DNA of 64,000 bases from Rotaria socialis (GCA_905331475.1 CAJNYU010004415.1:124001-188000); one strand, 5' to 3'. Counted from the first letter of the stretch, positions 47,123 through 63,851 are shown. Notes: generated by a model from the sequence alone, not told the origin. Numbers and translations: made by a program.

Positions 47123-49489
47123 AATTGTATTATTATGTATCTAGAAAGAATAAGTTTAGTGTTGCTCAACAGGAAAAAAATTAGTCGAAGATTTTCTCAG
47201 AGAAAATTAACTAACATTGGATGAGTCATGTAGCCTTTATGTTATCTTGAAACCAATGAAGTTAGTTTGTCAAACGGTGAAACAATATAAAATTTTTATT
47301 CTAATAAACTTGTATCATAATGCTTTTAATAGAATCAACTAAAAAAAGTTATTAAAATAAGAGTTTTCATTGATTGAAATGCGATTTTCTGTTGGTGACA
47401 TCTACAGGAACTGGCCACATATCGGAATCGGAACTTCAGATTCGGAAGTACTGATGATCTCGATTTCATCGGAATGCTACGTACTATTGTTAAAAGCTGC
47501 CTTAACAGATGTTCATAGAAAGCAAGATGACAAACACAGAGAAAATCTTTCATTGCTCCAGCATTTTAAATTAAAAAAAGAAAAACTGCAAAGTGAGTGT
47601 GAAAAGAAAACAATTGTTGCATTAGATATATTTATTTATTGGTCAAGCAGTCATTTCATAGCAATCTGATCATAAAATGATTAACTTTATAATTTTTTAA
47701 ATCTTCTCAAATCCGTTAAAATATGACTGTAGGATCTACGATTTGTGCAAAGTGTTGCTTAACCTTCATTTCCCACATACAGAATGATGAGGCCTGATAT
47801 TTTACTCACTAATAGTACTTGTGGAGGGCTTCTTATAAGAATGATTTGCATCAAATTCCGACTAGTGGTTTTCGAAATAAGATCTAACATATTGCGTTTG
47901 AATGAGTATAGTGCCAGTTTAAGCTCGAATTTACTATATTAGGGTCTCAGACTCAATATGTAAATTTTATAAAGATTCTATTGGTATTCAAGTCGATCAT
48001 GTTTTTTTTATTTTCAAATGCTCTAAGAAAATGAACGTGAGATATAACGCTGAAAATTATTTTACCAATATAACATTTTATGATCTATCTTATAATTCAA
48101 TTGAAAGGTTCCAAGCTTACTCAACAAAATAAAATAATAGGCAAGTTCGTGACACCATATTTCGAGAAAAATTAGCTTGTGCATGGTTCTAATCGAAATA
48201 AACTCTTAATTCGTACACAATATTTCAAGAAATACAAGACTAGAATACTTGCAAATTGTCGACAGAAAGTCGATGTAAATCTGTGAAAAGCTGCGTGGAA
48301 GTAGCACATTGGTATAAGAGGAGCTGATCTAAAGAATCAAAACTTTGATTCTGTAGTGGATCTAGTCGACGATATTGACCTTCTAGCAAGATTCTTGTGT
48401 TTTTGCATCTCTTACATGAAGATTACATTGTGAAATGAAGAAAAACAAATTATTTTATACATGGAACAACAAGAAAAAAAAGAGGATAAATTATCTTTTC
48501 CAAGATTCCAGATCTTACTATCACACCCACGACGTATAGACGACCAGTATGTCGACGTGTGGGACCACCACGATGAGGACTGTCACTACATCCTTAAGAT
48601 TTGGAGATACTCCATACATTAATGTCTTCTCACAAAAAGAAGTAACTAATTAATCTAAGTTTTTTGATGGTCATAGCAGAGTTCAACTCGATATAGTTAT
48701 GAAGAGTTCTGACATATTAAATTGAGATATTGCAAACAAAAATAGAAATGTTTGATGTCATCACTTTATTGAGACGAGAGAACTTCTACCCATAAAACAC
48801 GATTCTAAGCTAAGAGTCATCTTTTTTTTTCAAGCGAGAAATACAAAAACCTTTATCATAGAGTAGCGTCATCTATTGTAGTTTCATGTGCATAAATCAT
48901 TATTACTTGAATGAATAAAGCCAACCTTAATTGACTATTTCCCATTTATGGTCATAGAATAAGCAATTTTGATAGGTGAATTTTTATTCTGTCAATTATT
49001 GAGAATAAACAACTGTTGTTCTCTATGTGTTCACCTCCATGAAACTATGATTCCATGGACATAAATATATCCATGAATCGATCTATCAAGGTTATTCAAT
49101 CATTGAATCACAACGGTCTAGTCTAAGATATTTTAACCATGAGAGAATAATAAAAATTTGGAAAATAAACTATTTGAAGAAGAATATTCTCGACTGCACT
49201 CGATTAGACTAAAGAATGAGACATATCGTGCTTCTTTCTTTTCTAATGCTCTGTAAGAATCTGATAGGTTGATCAAGTACTTTAAATGAATCACAGATAC
49301 TAGTTTCAGTCTAGATTCATTTTTATGTTACATCGTTGTTTCATCATACATGTGCATAGTCATTCGGCAAATTTCCAACATGTTTAAAAGAGGTAATAGA
49401 TATATAAGAATAAAAATAATAAAATCATAGTGAGAGATAAAAAGAAAATAAATCAAACAAAGGAACGAAACGATTTTTTTCAATTTTAG
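47123..49489. other. Divergent intergenic region MAGOH/TAF6
   Basis: About 2.4 kb between two divergent genes. It should hold both promoters, but no element can be named. A 99-codon plus-strand frame at 47370-47669 lacks domain or splice support. The sequence at 49489 ends in a strong acceptor (ttcaattttag) directly at the TAF6 start codon. Confidence 0.5.
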
Positions 49490-52400
49490 ATGGCAACAAC
49501 CGATCAAGCCAAAGTTCCTGTTCTACATTTTCCATATTCTTCAATTCAATTTATAGCTGATTCAAATCAATGTCAACATCTAACAGATGAATGCATTAAA
49601 TATTTGACATTAGAAGCAACTGGTGTTGTACGATTTTTATTACAGGTAAATTGAACAACGAAAAAAAACAGAAGATTTCTGGAAGGTTTTTGTTTTTTTA
49701 TAGGACGCACTTAAATTCACCAGAAAATGTCGTCGAACAAAAATGATCACAGAGGATTTTGAATCAGCAATGAAAATGCGATATTTAGAAGTAATACAAA
49801 TTGATGAAAAAAAAAAACTAATTCTAAATCTATTTTTTTCAATTACAGCCGATTGTAGGATTTCGTTTATCAAATGGAAACTTACCATTTAAAACCACAA
49901 CAGCAGTTGGCACAAATCATCGTGAAGTTCAATGTATTGATGATCATGAATTACAGCTTGATCAAGTTATTACTGCACCATTACCTAAAATACCATTTGA
50001 TATTTCTATACGAAGTAAAATTCAAAAAAAAAATATTGTCAATTCAAATCAATTTCTTTCTAATATTTAGCACATTGGCTTGCCATCGATGGTAAGCAAC
50101 CCACAATTAATGAAAATCCAGAAATTGTTTCCAAAGCTGATCTAACCTCTGATTCGTTAGATCCCGTAAGAAAATATATTGAAAGTTAGATTTGATTGAC
50201 GACGATCAACCGTTCTTTTTTTTGTTTTTGTTTCCTAGATGAAGTCATTAACGAAAAAAAGATATAATCTTGATGCATCAAAAATTAAAACTTCAAATCC
50301 GCACGAACTTTCATTGGTAAGAAGACAAAGGCATTTTCCAGTTTGAAATTGCTTTTCTCAGAATGTTACGATAAGCTACTTAAACACTAATATATTTATT
50401 CATAGGAGCAACAAATTTATTACAAAGAAATCACGGAAGCGTGTGTTGGATCTGAAGAACAAAAGCGTCAAGTATGTAGTCAAATAGTTTTGTTATTTTG
50501 TATTAAATTTAATATTTTAGGAAGCTATTGCTAGTCTATCGACGGAAACTGGACTTCATCAAATTTTACCTCGAATCGTTTTATTTATTTCTGAAGGTGT
50601 TAAAGTTAATTTAATGCAATACAATTTAGCAATATTAATCTATTTAATGAGAATGACAAGTGCATTGCTGGAAAATAAATCTCTATATTGTGAAAAATAT
50701 GTAAATAGAATTATTTCAGCTTATCGATACGAAATTTTATTTACTCTTTAGCTTCATCAATTGTTTCCAGCTATAATGTCATGCATTTTAGCGAAGCAAC
50801 TTTGTGCTAGACCCGATACAGATAATCATTGGGCATTACGCGATTATGCTGCATCACGGTGTGCTCAAATGGTCAAGTAAGTTTTAATTAGGTTGTCAAA
50901 TGTATAGATGTATTCGATTTTTTTTTGATAGAATGTTTTCAGCTAATATTCATGGTTTACGCAATCGTATTGTACGAATATTTTTACGGACATTCCAAAG
51001 CGAACGTTTACCTCTTGTTACACATTATGGAGCACTTGTTGGTTTATGTGAAATGGGCCAAGAAGTGAATATAATCATTCCTAACCAAAAAAAAAGAAGG
51101 ATTGCACTTTTCTTGTGTAGGCAATCGAAGAATTAGTATTTCCCATAATACGACCGCTTGGTGATCGTATTGTGAAATCACATGAAAATGCTGCATTGTC
51201 TTCTATGGATAAAATAACAATTGATCGTATTAATGGTGTTATATCAGTAAGATAGTTTTGTTTTAGTGAACGAGTTAATCAATATATTTTTTATAGAAAT
51301 TTATTCCAACTGCTTATCGTACGTCACGTCAGCCGTCGGATGAGCTTGAACATTTTAAACATGAGTTTGGTAGCTATTATGGACCTCGCTTACATGCGCA
51401 AATCATTCAACTACGTCAACAGTCGAGATCGTCTTCATCACAATCTTCACAAGTAAATAATTCGATATAAAGTATTTGCTAATTATATTTTAACAAACAT
51501 ATAAAATACTAATAAGAAGAAAAGAAGCTCGGAGAGTAAAAATATCAATAAAATAGATAAATACTATTTAGAATCGCATATACTATCTCTACGGCTATTC
51601 ATGATAGAGATCATTTGCATTAGCTGAACTCCAAAACATGTGCACTCTAACAGTCCACAATCAATGTAGAGTGCGTTAGTGATCAGATTTTCAAAAGCCA
51701 AAAATGCTGCTATGTTCTGAATGATTATTCCACGCTAATATGAAATTTTCACGTACAGCAGTAGAATGCAGTTCGATCTGATGAGAAACTGTTAGAATCT
51801 GCAGACTTTAATTAACAATCTCCTATTCGCATTAGACTTCCTCCAATTAAAATCCTTGAATGCCCACTATCCTATTGAGCCATATTGTTTTCTTAGCAAA
51901 TATTTAGTAGATCCCCCATGTCAAATACGATTAGTTATCATTGAAACAAATAGCTACTTTATCGAACAACACTGGAGTGAAGTACTATTAGAAATCGACA
52001 AGTAGTAGAAGTCTGAAGTAGTTTTACGACGAAATAAAAATCGTCGATGAACAATATTTTCATTTAAAAAGACAAAAATATAGTGTCACGTGTCAAGAAA
52101 ACTGTTGTTTATGCATGTGATACGAAAATTATAGTTTCTGTTTGTACGCATGACTCATGCACAGCGCACGTCTTTACTCAAAGACGATATTATTCATTCC
52201 TCGTGCTAATCTGCGCCTGACTATTTTCTAGCAATATATTGTATAATCTGGGTAATAGCTCTCAGTTTGATTGCATTTCAATAAATAGCAGAGAACGTAT
52301 CGCTTAGCAACCTACTGTAGCAAAAAAATAGATGAATTCAATGTTATGTTTTCATTTTAGAATCGTCAGTTTTCTTCATCGTCTGGTTCTAATTCTCGTC

Positions 52401-52579
52401 CACCAATGTTATTGCCAGGTCAAGCTTCTCCATCATCATCACATCATCAAAATCCTGGCTCAGTAACTCCATCGCGATCACCAGTTCGTCCACTGAATCC
52501 TTCGTTGTCTCGGCAACATCCACAATCGTCAACTGTTTCATTGACACCAGCTAATAGTCATGAAAATGTTATTTTGTAA
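49490..52579 (+). CDS. TAF6: TFIID subunit 6 (TAF6)
   Basis: Histone-fold subunit of TFIID (and of SAGA-type complexes) that pairs with TAF9. Twelve exons: 49490-49645, 49704-49790, 49849-50014, 50071-50165, 50239-50316, 50406-50471, 50521-50700, 50752-50876, 50932-51064, 51121-51246, 51297-51452, 52361-52579. All phases agree, giving 528 residues (human about 677). The histone fold covers about residues 10-80 ([41 protein letters not shown]). [17 protein letters not shown] is the conserved block after it. The central part (about 230-440) matches the TAF6 HEAT-repeat domain ([45 protein letters not shown]). The tail is Ser/Pro-rich. The last intron (908 nt) is by far the longest. An acceptor-like site immediately precedes the ATG. 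Confidence 0.95.
51453..52360 (+). other. Long last intron of TAF6
   Basis: The other TAF6 introns are about 50-90 nt; this one is 908. It contains a perfect 8-bp stem (GCACTCTA ... TAGAGTGC, about 51641-51672) but no recognisable element ends or gene. Confidence 0.4.
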
Positions 52580-52712
52580 AAAGAAATAATTAGGATAATA
52601 TTTGTACGATTTATTCTACCGTGTGTGTTTTCTCTTTTTTTTGGGTTTCTTTATTCATTTGGTTTTGTCTCTACATGAAACTATATATATATTTCTAGAT
52701 CTAATCTACTAG

Positions 52713-55495
<2,783 letters not shown>

Positions 55496-56696
55496 AAAAA
55501 ACTAACAATAATCATCTCAGAGGAAAAATAAACTGTCACATTTTATTACATATATAAACCTTTAAACAGAAAAAAAATGATCGAAATTGTTTGAAAAAAA
55601 ATATCCTTATAAACTCTATTGTACTTATATGTTCTTTATTTCATCAATATATGTTGTGTATACATGAGCTGCCTAGCGGCGTCCGTTAATATGTGCGTGG
55701 AATAAAAATCTATAGACCATTTCGTTTTTGTTGCTATTGTTATAGTGTTGATGTTATTGGTATTTGTCTTTTTCTCGTTTTCTTTTCGTTTTTTCATTGT
55801 TATCATGCGTTCTCTTTAGTTAACTTTAATCGCCTCTTATTTCTTTTACAACCAAAATAACATTGTAACAAACAAATGATGAAAACACCGTCATACATTT
55901 TAGAGAAAATAAAACATGATTTATATCATCAAGAAATTTCTAATCCGTTTAATCCTCTACCGAATCCGATCTACTTGTTGTTTGTTGCTGCTCCTAGTAT
56001 ATTCCACTTCTAAAGCTATCGTAAGGAGAGTTTATGACTCTGTTACTGATAACTATTTTGTGAGCTTACACTAAAAACGAATAGGTATTGTATGAAACCG
56101 CTGCTGGTACTGAACGTTCTACGAAACTTAAACGAGTTTCAATTTTTGAAACGAGTTCTAAACCTTCTTTGAAGCTTTCATACGAAATATATGAAACTTT
56201 AAAAAAAATACTTCTGAACTCTTGGCTAATTTTTTGAAGATGTCTTTGATTCGTACAAAACTTTTCAAAAGGGAAAATAGATTCCGTACAGCACCTATTT
56301 TTCAGGGAACAATTTTCTATTATCGGTTAAACTTGTGCTTAGTGAAAATTATGAGTCAGGTCTCAGTCGCTTCTTGCCCACCATACAACGTCACCGCCCA
56401 AGTCTACTCGATGTCGAGCTTCAGACGGGTATAAATCATATAGGTATGGTGTGTTGATCATTCGACTTTCCTCGCACTCACATTCACACTCTACAAAACA
56501 GGAGGGTGTGGGCAGTTATGGTTTTAATGGTGAAGGCTATCATTTTGATCAAATCTCGAAAATAAAAGCTAGAACTTAGAGAATGACCTTTCTTTTTTCT
56601 TTAAAATTGTCAAATAAATTTATTGGCAGGCAGAGAATACGTAGCAAGAAAAAAAACAGTCAAATATGTTTTGCTTGAAAGAGCCTATGGTCACAT
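55496..56696. other. VCP 3' flank
   Basis: The first 400 nt are the VCP 3' untranslated region and flank, repeated twice near the right end of the window. Beyond about 55915 no gene is visible. Confidence 0.6.
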
Positions 56697-57010
56697 AGCA
56701 TAAGTACTAGTTGAATCAAAATTTGATGAAAGATTAATAAAACCATGTAATGAACGATAATTTATTGCTATTGTACTTTCAAGATCGCTTGATAATGTAT
56801 CTGCCAAATCACCGTATGAAAGTGTTGTAGGATTGAGTTTTGAAAACGGTGATAAATCGTCCTAATCGCGTCTAAATTAAATAATACATATATCAAAAAG
56901 GAAAAATAATAAAATAATAACTAACCAAGGTGTTGATGTATATGTTGGATCCCAAATTGATGCAGTATCGTGAGCATGTGAAGTCATTGAACCATCTAAC
57001 GAGGCGTCTA
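56697..57010 (-). pseudogene. Possible gene remnant (two exon-like pieces)
   Basis: On the minus strand, one piece (about 56925-57008) reads SLDGSMTSHAHDTASIWDPTYTSTP and has a gttagt donor after it and a tttag acceptor before it. A second piece (56697-56862) reads DDLSPFSKLNPTTLSYGDLADTLSS... and ends STSTYAM. The two do not join in frame at the visible splice sites, so this is either a decayed 3' end of a gene or a gene whose splicing I have not resolved. No family is recognised. Confidence 0.25.
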
Positions 57011-60000
57011 AAAAAGAAATTAAATATATTTTTATTTAAATGTGCATCACTGGTAATTTCTACACGGTGATAGAGGTAGAGGTGTAAGTCGAGTAGTTGA
57101 GGGCGATGGGGTGTAAATATTCTCAATTTTTTAAGAACCTCGGCGGCGACCGATTTAAATGAGTAAACCCTTCAGCGGCGGCTGCTGCTAAGTTGAAAAT
57201 TGAAGTCTTTTTTTGAGAATAATAGATCCCCATTTATTTCAATCCCTGCTCATTTTCATTTTAACGTGACATAGCGGATGCCCGTGGAATAATGAAACTC
57301 CCCAGTGTTCTAAGAATATCCCCATCAATTTTTATTTGTGTCGGCTTTGTGATTTTTTAAAAAAAGATGCCTCATTCAATTCTCTACAAACTGTAGAAAA
57401 CGTTTTCATGTAAAAAGTAGTGGTAAGAAGTTCTGGGCTAACGACTGTAAGACACCAAAAGGAGTGATTTTGTTAATTTGTTTTGTCAGTTTTCATTTTC
57501 TTGGGTCTGAGACATACGATATATAAAGAAACCGAATGAGCCATTGTGTAGCTCTTGAAATGTTCTTTCTTGATCGGAATTAAAAACTCCTTCGGATGTT
57601 TTACCTTTTGCGCAGCCCAGTCTTTTCTTTTGCATATATTTGACACTTTTCGGCAGGATTTTTATCGACACTTTGTCAAACTCCTGGCCTATGTCCTAAA
57701 CTAACTTTTAATGATAACATATTCTTACTGTTTTGAAGGCAAATGATTTGTCTATCAGAGTTACGCAACGGTCTGGCACATATTGTATACATTGTGAAAA
57801 GTTGTGAATCGAGAAGAAGACTTTCACGTGATTTTGTAAGAAATATCGCCATCTGTGCATTGCTAATCTGTTCAGCTGACCTTCACTAAAGGCCACGAGA
57901 TAAGACATATTCGAAAATATTGAGAAACAGAAACGAGCGTAACTAGGCGCCTGTCTAATCAGAGATAAAAGGTAATTAGTTCTTTGAAAAAACGCTGTTG
58001 CAAAAGATGTCATTTTGACACATTGCGGTCTTTAGCACAGAAGTTTTCATGGTTACCTGTTATATCAAAATGCTTTACACCGCTTTGTGGAGAATTAAAT
58101 GAGGAGTCCTTTAAATAGTTGCAAAGTTCAAACAAATGCGAGTTGATGAAGATATCATTCAAATACTGAGAGGTTCATTATTCCTGGGACACCCGTTACA
58201 TGATATAACTAGCAAAAATGTTCGATCGCATATGTATAAATGTCAGCGGTGGCTGAAAAGTTTTTGAAATTACATATGATTTGGTGGCGGTGACGGCGCA
58301 GCCGTACGGCGTACAGCTGTAGCAGTGGAAGCCTCTGTGAGATTATTTATAAAATCGTGGTTGCTACCTCAACTCTCTTGTCGATTTGTGTTATAACATA
58401 GTTGTTTGTCTTGCAGTCGATGTGTTTTCATTCGATATAGCAGTGGCAGTAAGGTATTGGCAGTCCAAAATGAGAGTAGTAATTGACGGAGAACGATGTC
58501 GCGGAGGCTTAAAGTTCGATCAGCTTTATAAACTGTTCGACCGATAATCTAGAGTAATGCATTTTCACAGTAGTTGAACAACACGTAACAGGGGTTTTTG
58601 AATAGTCGTCGTGCTGCTGTGAAGTAGAGTGGAATACGTTGAAGAACTGGAGCGTCAGTTGTTGTGCGTTGATTATAATGTTTGATTCAAAGATTATCAC
58701 ATACTTGATTCGTTCGATTGATTTTATGGATAATCTGTCTCGTCATATATCGTTTGTTATGGATCGAATTAGTTTACTTATGTTGTTGATTGTTCCTTTT
58801 CGTCGGAAAATACAAAGCGCAAAGCAACACAAACAATCAAGTGACCATAGATAGTAAGTTTTGTCATTATCAGCGCTTTTATTGAATGGGTTTACGAAAA
58901 GCATTCACCAACACAATCTGTACGAAGACTTTCTTAGACTTCTTTGAACAGAATATGTTAAGAACATAAATAAAACACAAAATATTGACTGATTATACTG
59001 ACTTATTTAATAAGAACAATGATGACACAACATATTGTCGCTGAACTTGATACAGAAATAGTTTGTTACTGAGACAAAATAAGTCATAGTTCCAAAGATT
59101 TCGCTTTATTTTGTCGTTTTCTTATTCTATAGAAATATCGAACTCTATCTTTAGTAGAAATTTTAATGGTAGGCGTTCGATTCAACAATCTAATCGATAA
59201 GTTCAGAAGAAATAAAATTGTTATTTTGAGGCGTCACTGAAAATCCTTTTTAGTAGCTGTTCTCTTTCATCGACATCAACAAGTACTATTATATTAGAAC
59301 ATTAAAATCCTTATAGTAGAATAATATAACATATTGAGCCCGTATGTGCTAGCACAGATCTAATGGATGATAACATGTGATGTTGTAGATAAACATACAT
59401 TGCATGTTCATGAATGGTATTTAGCATTCAATCATGTATTCTTTTCGTAGGTGAATATTTAAGATTGAAATGAAAGTATATCAGAGTTAACCGATACGAT
59501 AGAGCAATAGTACAAAAGTTAGTTTATATTTAACTTGGTGGCGTATCGTGTGAGTAGTTGTTGGATAGATTTATATTTTTACTCGTAGAGCATTAATTTT
59601 AAATGTGTAAGCATAACATAATAGTAGAACATACGAAATTTAACAAAACCCGAGATGAATGATTTTAACTTATATTATCTTCTCTGTGTATACATAGATT
59701 GTTACATCTATTCCACCGGAGAATTTCGGTTTTCCATCTGTAATAACCAGAAAGATACGAGTAGTGTAATTCTTCGTGTGGATTTCTCTGTCGTTTTCTT
59801 TAAGATGGTAAATATTAAAAAAACACTATGATTTTAACGAGATCTAAAAATCGAAATTCTATCAGCATAATAAGGAAAAAAATGTGCATCAAAATTTAAG
59901 TATGTGCTCTGCACTTTAAACTATCGCGTATTTTAATCAGTTCAGTATTTTTCAATTTTTTCACGGCTCTACTTTCCAATTCGGATTCTCTTTCAAATCT

Positions 60001-60807
60001 TTCTCCTCTCGATTTTTCTTTAAATACATCTTAAACTATCGGGATTGTTGCGACATAAGCCTATGCTACTAAAAAAAGACTATTATACAAGAATATGACA
60101 TGAAGAGGATCAGGATTTATCGCACAAACTTTATATGAAAACATTCAGACTCGCAAGTATCACACCCTCGTTTTATTTTCGTCAACCGTTATTTATATAA
60201 CGATAAGATGTATATTCAGTTCATCAATAAATAGATTCAACGAGATCAATGCTCATCTCCTGCTCTATTTTATTATTAATACTTATTCATAGATTCTCGT
60301 GGTATCATAAAGATAAAAATACTTGTTTTGGATCAAATATTCTGCATGAAATGTGTCATCTAAAGCGCATCATGTTGATGTCTTAGGAGTCGGGTTCAAG
60401 AAAAATGAAATCAACAAACATTTTTCAAATCCGACTTATAGTGATGATGGTAGAAAATATTCAAGTGTGATTTTAAGTCAGGAGATTTTGCTTCTATGAG
60501 ATCTCGTGTCGATTCCGAAAAGAATTTTTACTCTGCATTTGCCGAAACGTTGAAAGATCATATGATAATGTTAGTGTTTTGAAAGATTTCTCGTTGAAAT
60601 GTTTTCTTATTCTACACGTGAAGTACGATAACCGATTGTTTGTTTGGCTATTTGCCTTCTGAAAACTGATAGGTATTGTATTCATAAGTTTATTTCTCGA
60701 ATTATCTGTGTAAAAAGAAATTCACGATTGCCTTTCTCGCTGTCACAAGAATTAACAAGAATAGGAAAACACCAAACAACATCAAATGTTTTTATACATG
60801 ATTCGAT
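57011..60807. other. Long intergenic region
   Basis: About 3.8 kb with no supported gene. A GC-richer patch with ggcgg/gtagcagtgg motifs lies around 58280-58340, unlike its surroundings. Short frames on both strands lack domains. Confidence 0.45.
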
Positions 60808-61911
60808 CTATTGAACAACAATCGCAGCCATATGATAATACGAAGTAGCAATTGATGCCACTTGCTGATTATTAAAAAGATCAATGGGTCTTGGTTCATG
60901 CTCTTTGTAGAGATATCGATGGCCTTGCGCTTCGGCATGTCCTAAGCGACCGTCTGACCCACAGCCCCAAGTAAAAGCACGGCCATCGTTTGATAGTGCA
61001 CTTGAATGAATTCCACCTGAAGCTATCCTTTTAAATGGGCATGAACGTGTTGATTCAATTAGTGTCCATTCACCGGTAAATAATTGATTTGATTCAATAC
61101 CTAACTTTGCCTTATAATTTGAGCCCATCGAATAAATAGATCCTTGTTCGGTAAGCAATAAAACATGAGCATGAAATTGCCCGCGGCTACATGATATTTG
61201 TAATGGTCGTTCGTTATTGTCAGTTCTTAAATCTCGTTGTACTGGATTATCAATCGACACATTTCGAAAATTCTCTTCACTCGAAACCTTCCCATAAGGA
61301 ACGGTAGGTCCCCATAAATAAACATGACCTTGCTCTGTAACAAATCCATTTACAGATGCACCAATATCGATGTGCTGAATTCTATCATTAGCATCAGGCA
61401 ACTGATAAATAGAAACCCATTCTGTCGTAAAGCCATCTCGATTAAAACGTCGTTCTTTTATTTCACTACCACCGATAACAACAGTTAGTGAATTTTCACT
61501 ACAACAACAATGCGTTATTATCTGATCACTTTGCAGGATTTGTTTTGCGACACAGCCTATACCTTTTCCAAAGCCCCATAATTCTCTTTTATCCATAGCT
61601 AATAAAATAGTTGTTGATGGTCCAGATGCGATAAAACCTATCGGAGGAATATTACCTTTGACTAAAGTTAATGTTGGTACTATTGTTTGGTCATCACATT
61701 GGCCAAGTCGACCATATTTAGGTTCATCACCGACGACATATACACGGTGATTGGAACCCAAGGCAACAGTAAAATTCGTACCACATGCTACTTGTTCAAA
61801 ATTGCCTTCTATTCGTTGACTTACTACAATTTTGCTTGGTACATGACATTTTATTCGTTTATTGGTCTGAGAATCATAAATGATTCCCCAGTGATACAGA
61901 TGCATTACCAT
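60808..61911 (-). CDS. RCC1-repeat (beta-propeller) protein
   Basis: An intronless frame of 367 residues. RCC1-type repeats are recognisable by their recurring G-x-x-x-(S/T/A) and YxWGxxxxGxLG pattern: VACGTNFTVALGSNHRVYVVGDEPKYGRLGQ near 40-70, LWGFGKGIGC near 110, DIGASVNGFVTEQGHVYLWG near 180-200, LLLTEQGSIYSMGSNYKAKLG near 255, and IASGGIHSSALSNDGRAFTWGCGSDGRLGH near 295-325. Repeats fold as a seven-bladed propeller in RCC1, HERC and related proteins, serving as guanine-exchange or protein-binding modules. No second domain is present, so the partner is unknown. A small upstream ATG (M1) or the in-frame M3 could be the start. Lack of introns contrasts with the multi-exon genes around it. 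Confidence 0.85.
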   Translation of the reverse strand: MVMHLYHWGIIYDSQTNKRIKCHVPSKIVVSQRIEGNFEQVACGTNFTVALGSNHRVYVVGDEPKYGRLGQCDDQTIVPTLTLVKGNIPPIGFIASGPSTTILLAMDKRELWGFGKGIGCVAKQILQSDQIITHCCCSENSLTVVIGGSEIKERRFNRDGFTTEWVSIYQLPDANDRIQHIDIGASVNGFVTEQGHVYLWGPTVPYGKVSSEENFRNVSIDNPVQRDLRTDNNERPLQISCSRGQFHAHVLLLTEQGSIYSMGSNYKAKLGIESNQLFTGEWTLIESTRSCPFKRIASGGIHSSALSNDGRAFTWGCGSDGRLGHAEAQGHRYLYKEHEPRPIDLFNNQQVASIATSYYHMAAIVVQ

Positions 61912-62679
61912 TTTTGACTATTTAATTGTTAACAAAATCAAATCAAGGCAGAAAAAAGTGTTTATATACGATGCATTTGCGTCAAAAGAAAGAAAAACAT
62001 GTTTCTATACAGAAATGAATCATTGGACACGTTACCATAGAAAGAATAACGAACGACAACAACATTAGAATAAAACAAGAACATTTGCTACGATAAATAC
62101 TTTTTGTAGGAATATTTGTAAAAAGAACAGTCATTGTTAAATGATATAGCTAAAACATTCGTTTTTCGTCATCATCAGAAGACCGCAATGAAAAACTTTC
62201 TCTATTGTTAAAAACAGGCTTGTTGTTTAAATTCCTTGAATTTTAAAATCTTATATTAATATGAGAGAATTAAAATCGAGAAAAGAAAACAATGCAATTC
62301 CAATGCGTAATATAACTGCCCGATGAATAACAGTGACTGATTCATAGAATGGCATTTCTAGTATGATAGTTTAAAACAGGCCACATTGGTGCCTTTACAA
62401 AATCATTAACATGAAAGATTTAGTTCTAGCAAGAAAGCATAAAGAACAAATCAATAGTGATGTAAAACAGGAGACAATCAAACAATATAGTTACAATCAC
62501 AAATAGGTACAATAATCGATGATTAGTTATTTGCATCAATGATAGTTACTATTTGAGATAAGACTAAATATCAACAGTTCTAAGTTATTATGGTTGGTTA
62601 TTCAATTTATTTTAATCTGTTTTTAATAGAACAACAACAAAAACAGAGCATCTCGTTTATTTATTCCACACATGATCTT
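61912..62679. other. Intergenic region, nothing recognised
   Basis: AT-rich, no supported gene; upstream of the RCC1-repeat gene. Confidence 0.5.
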
Positions 62680-62820
62680 CTATTCGACTCGGCAATACTC
62701 TGCAATTAAAGCGTTTGCACTTTATTTTGAAATACGTGATTGCTAATGGTGAGTTTGTTATCCGACAGATTCATCTATCTGTGGTTGAGCAATTGACTCA
62801 TTTGGTTTTATTGTTGACAT
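62680..62820 (-). pseudogene. Degraded copy of the short 45-residue ORF
   Basis: Read on the minus strand it begins MSTIKPNESIAQPQ and ends LIAEYCRVE, matching both the start (MSTVKPSDSLTKQQ) and end (RITEYCREK) of the intact ORF at 63852-63989. Three stops interrupt the middle. It lies about 110 nt left of a VCP 3'-end copy. Confidence 0.55.
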
Positions 62821-62886
62821 AATGATATATACTTATTCAAGTAAATCAGTATCACTATTACATAATTTCCTCGTGTGAGAATATAA

Positions 62887-63445
<559 letters not shown>

Positions 63446-63446
63446 N
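63446..63446. other. Single ambiguous base (N)
   Basis: The only N noticed in the window lies exactly where the second VCP-flank copy stops and a third, overlapping one begins. It probably marks an assembly join. Confidence 0.9.
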
Positions 63447-63688
63447 CATGAGCTGCCTAGCGGCGTCCGTTAATATGTGCGTGGAATAAAAATCTATAGA
63501 CCATTTCGTTTTTGTTGCTATTGTTATAGTGTTGATGTTATTGGTATTTGTCTTTTTCTCGTTTTCTCATTGTTATCATGCGTTCTCTTTAGTTAACTTT
63601 AATCGCCTCTTATTTCTTTTACAACCAAAATAACATTGTAACAAACAAATGATGAAAACACCGTCAAACATTTTCGAGAAAATATCAA
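63447..63688 (+). repeat. Third copy of VCP 3' flank
   Basis: Repeats the part of the VCP 3' flank beginning catgagctgcctagcggcgt (55661 onward; also 63225 onward). It differs from the second copy by a small indel in the ttttct/cattgtt run, so it is not a simple exact duplicate. Confidence 0.9.
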
Positions 63689-63851
63689 ATTGACTGCGAA
63701 AAGAAAACTCATATTTTCAAAAAGTTGCAAATCGAAGCTAGGCGACAATTTTCGATCAAGCCAATGAATGAATCACGTTTGTATATTTAGCCTGATTTAG
63801 AAAAACAAAACTTAGTAAAACAATTTCTTTCATAGTTTTTCTCATGATTTG

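Noticed and set aside
58509..58854. Small frames on both strands near 58.6 kb
   Set aside because: No domain; surrounding sequence looks non-coding.
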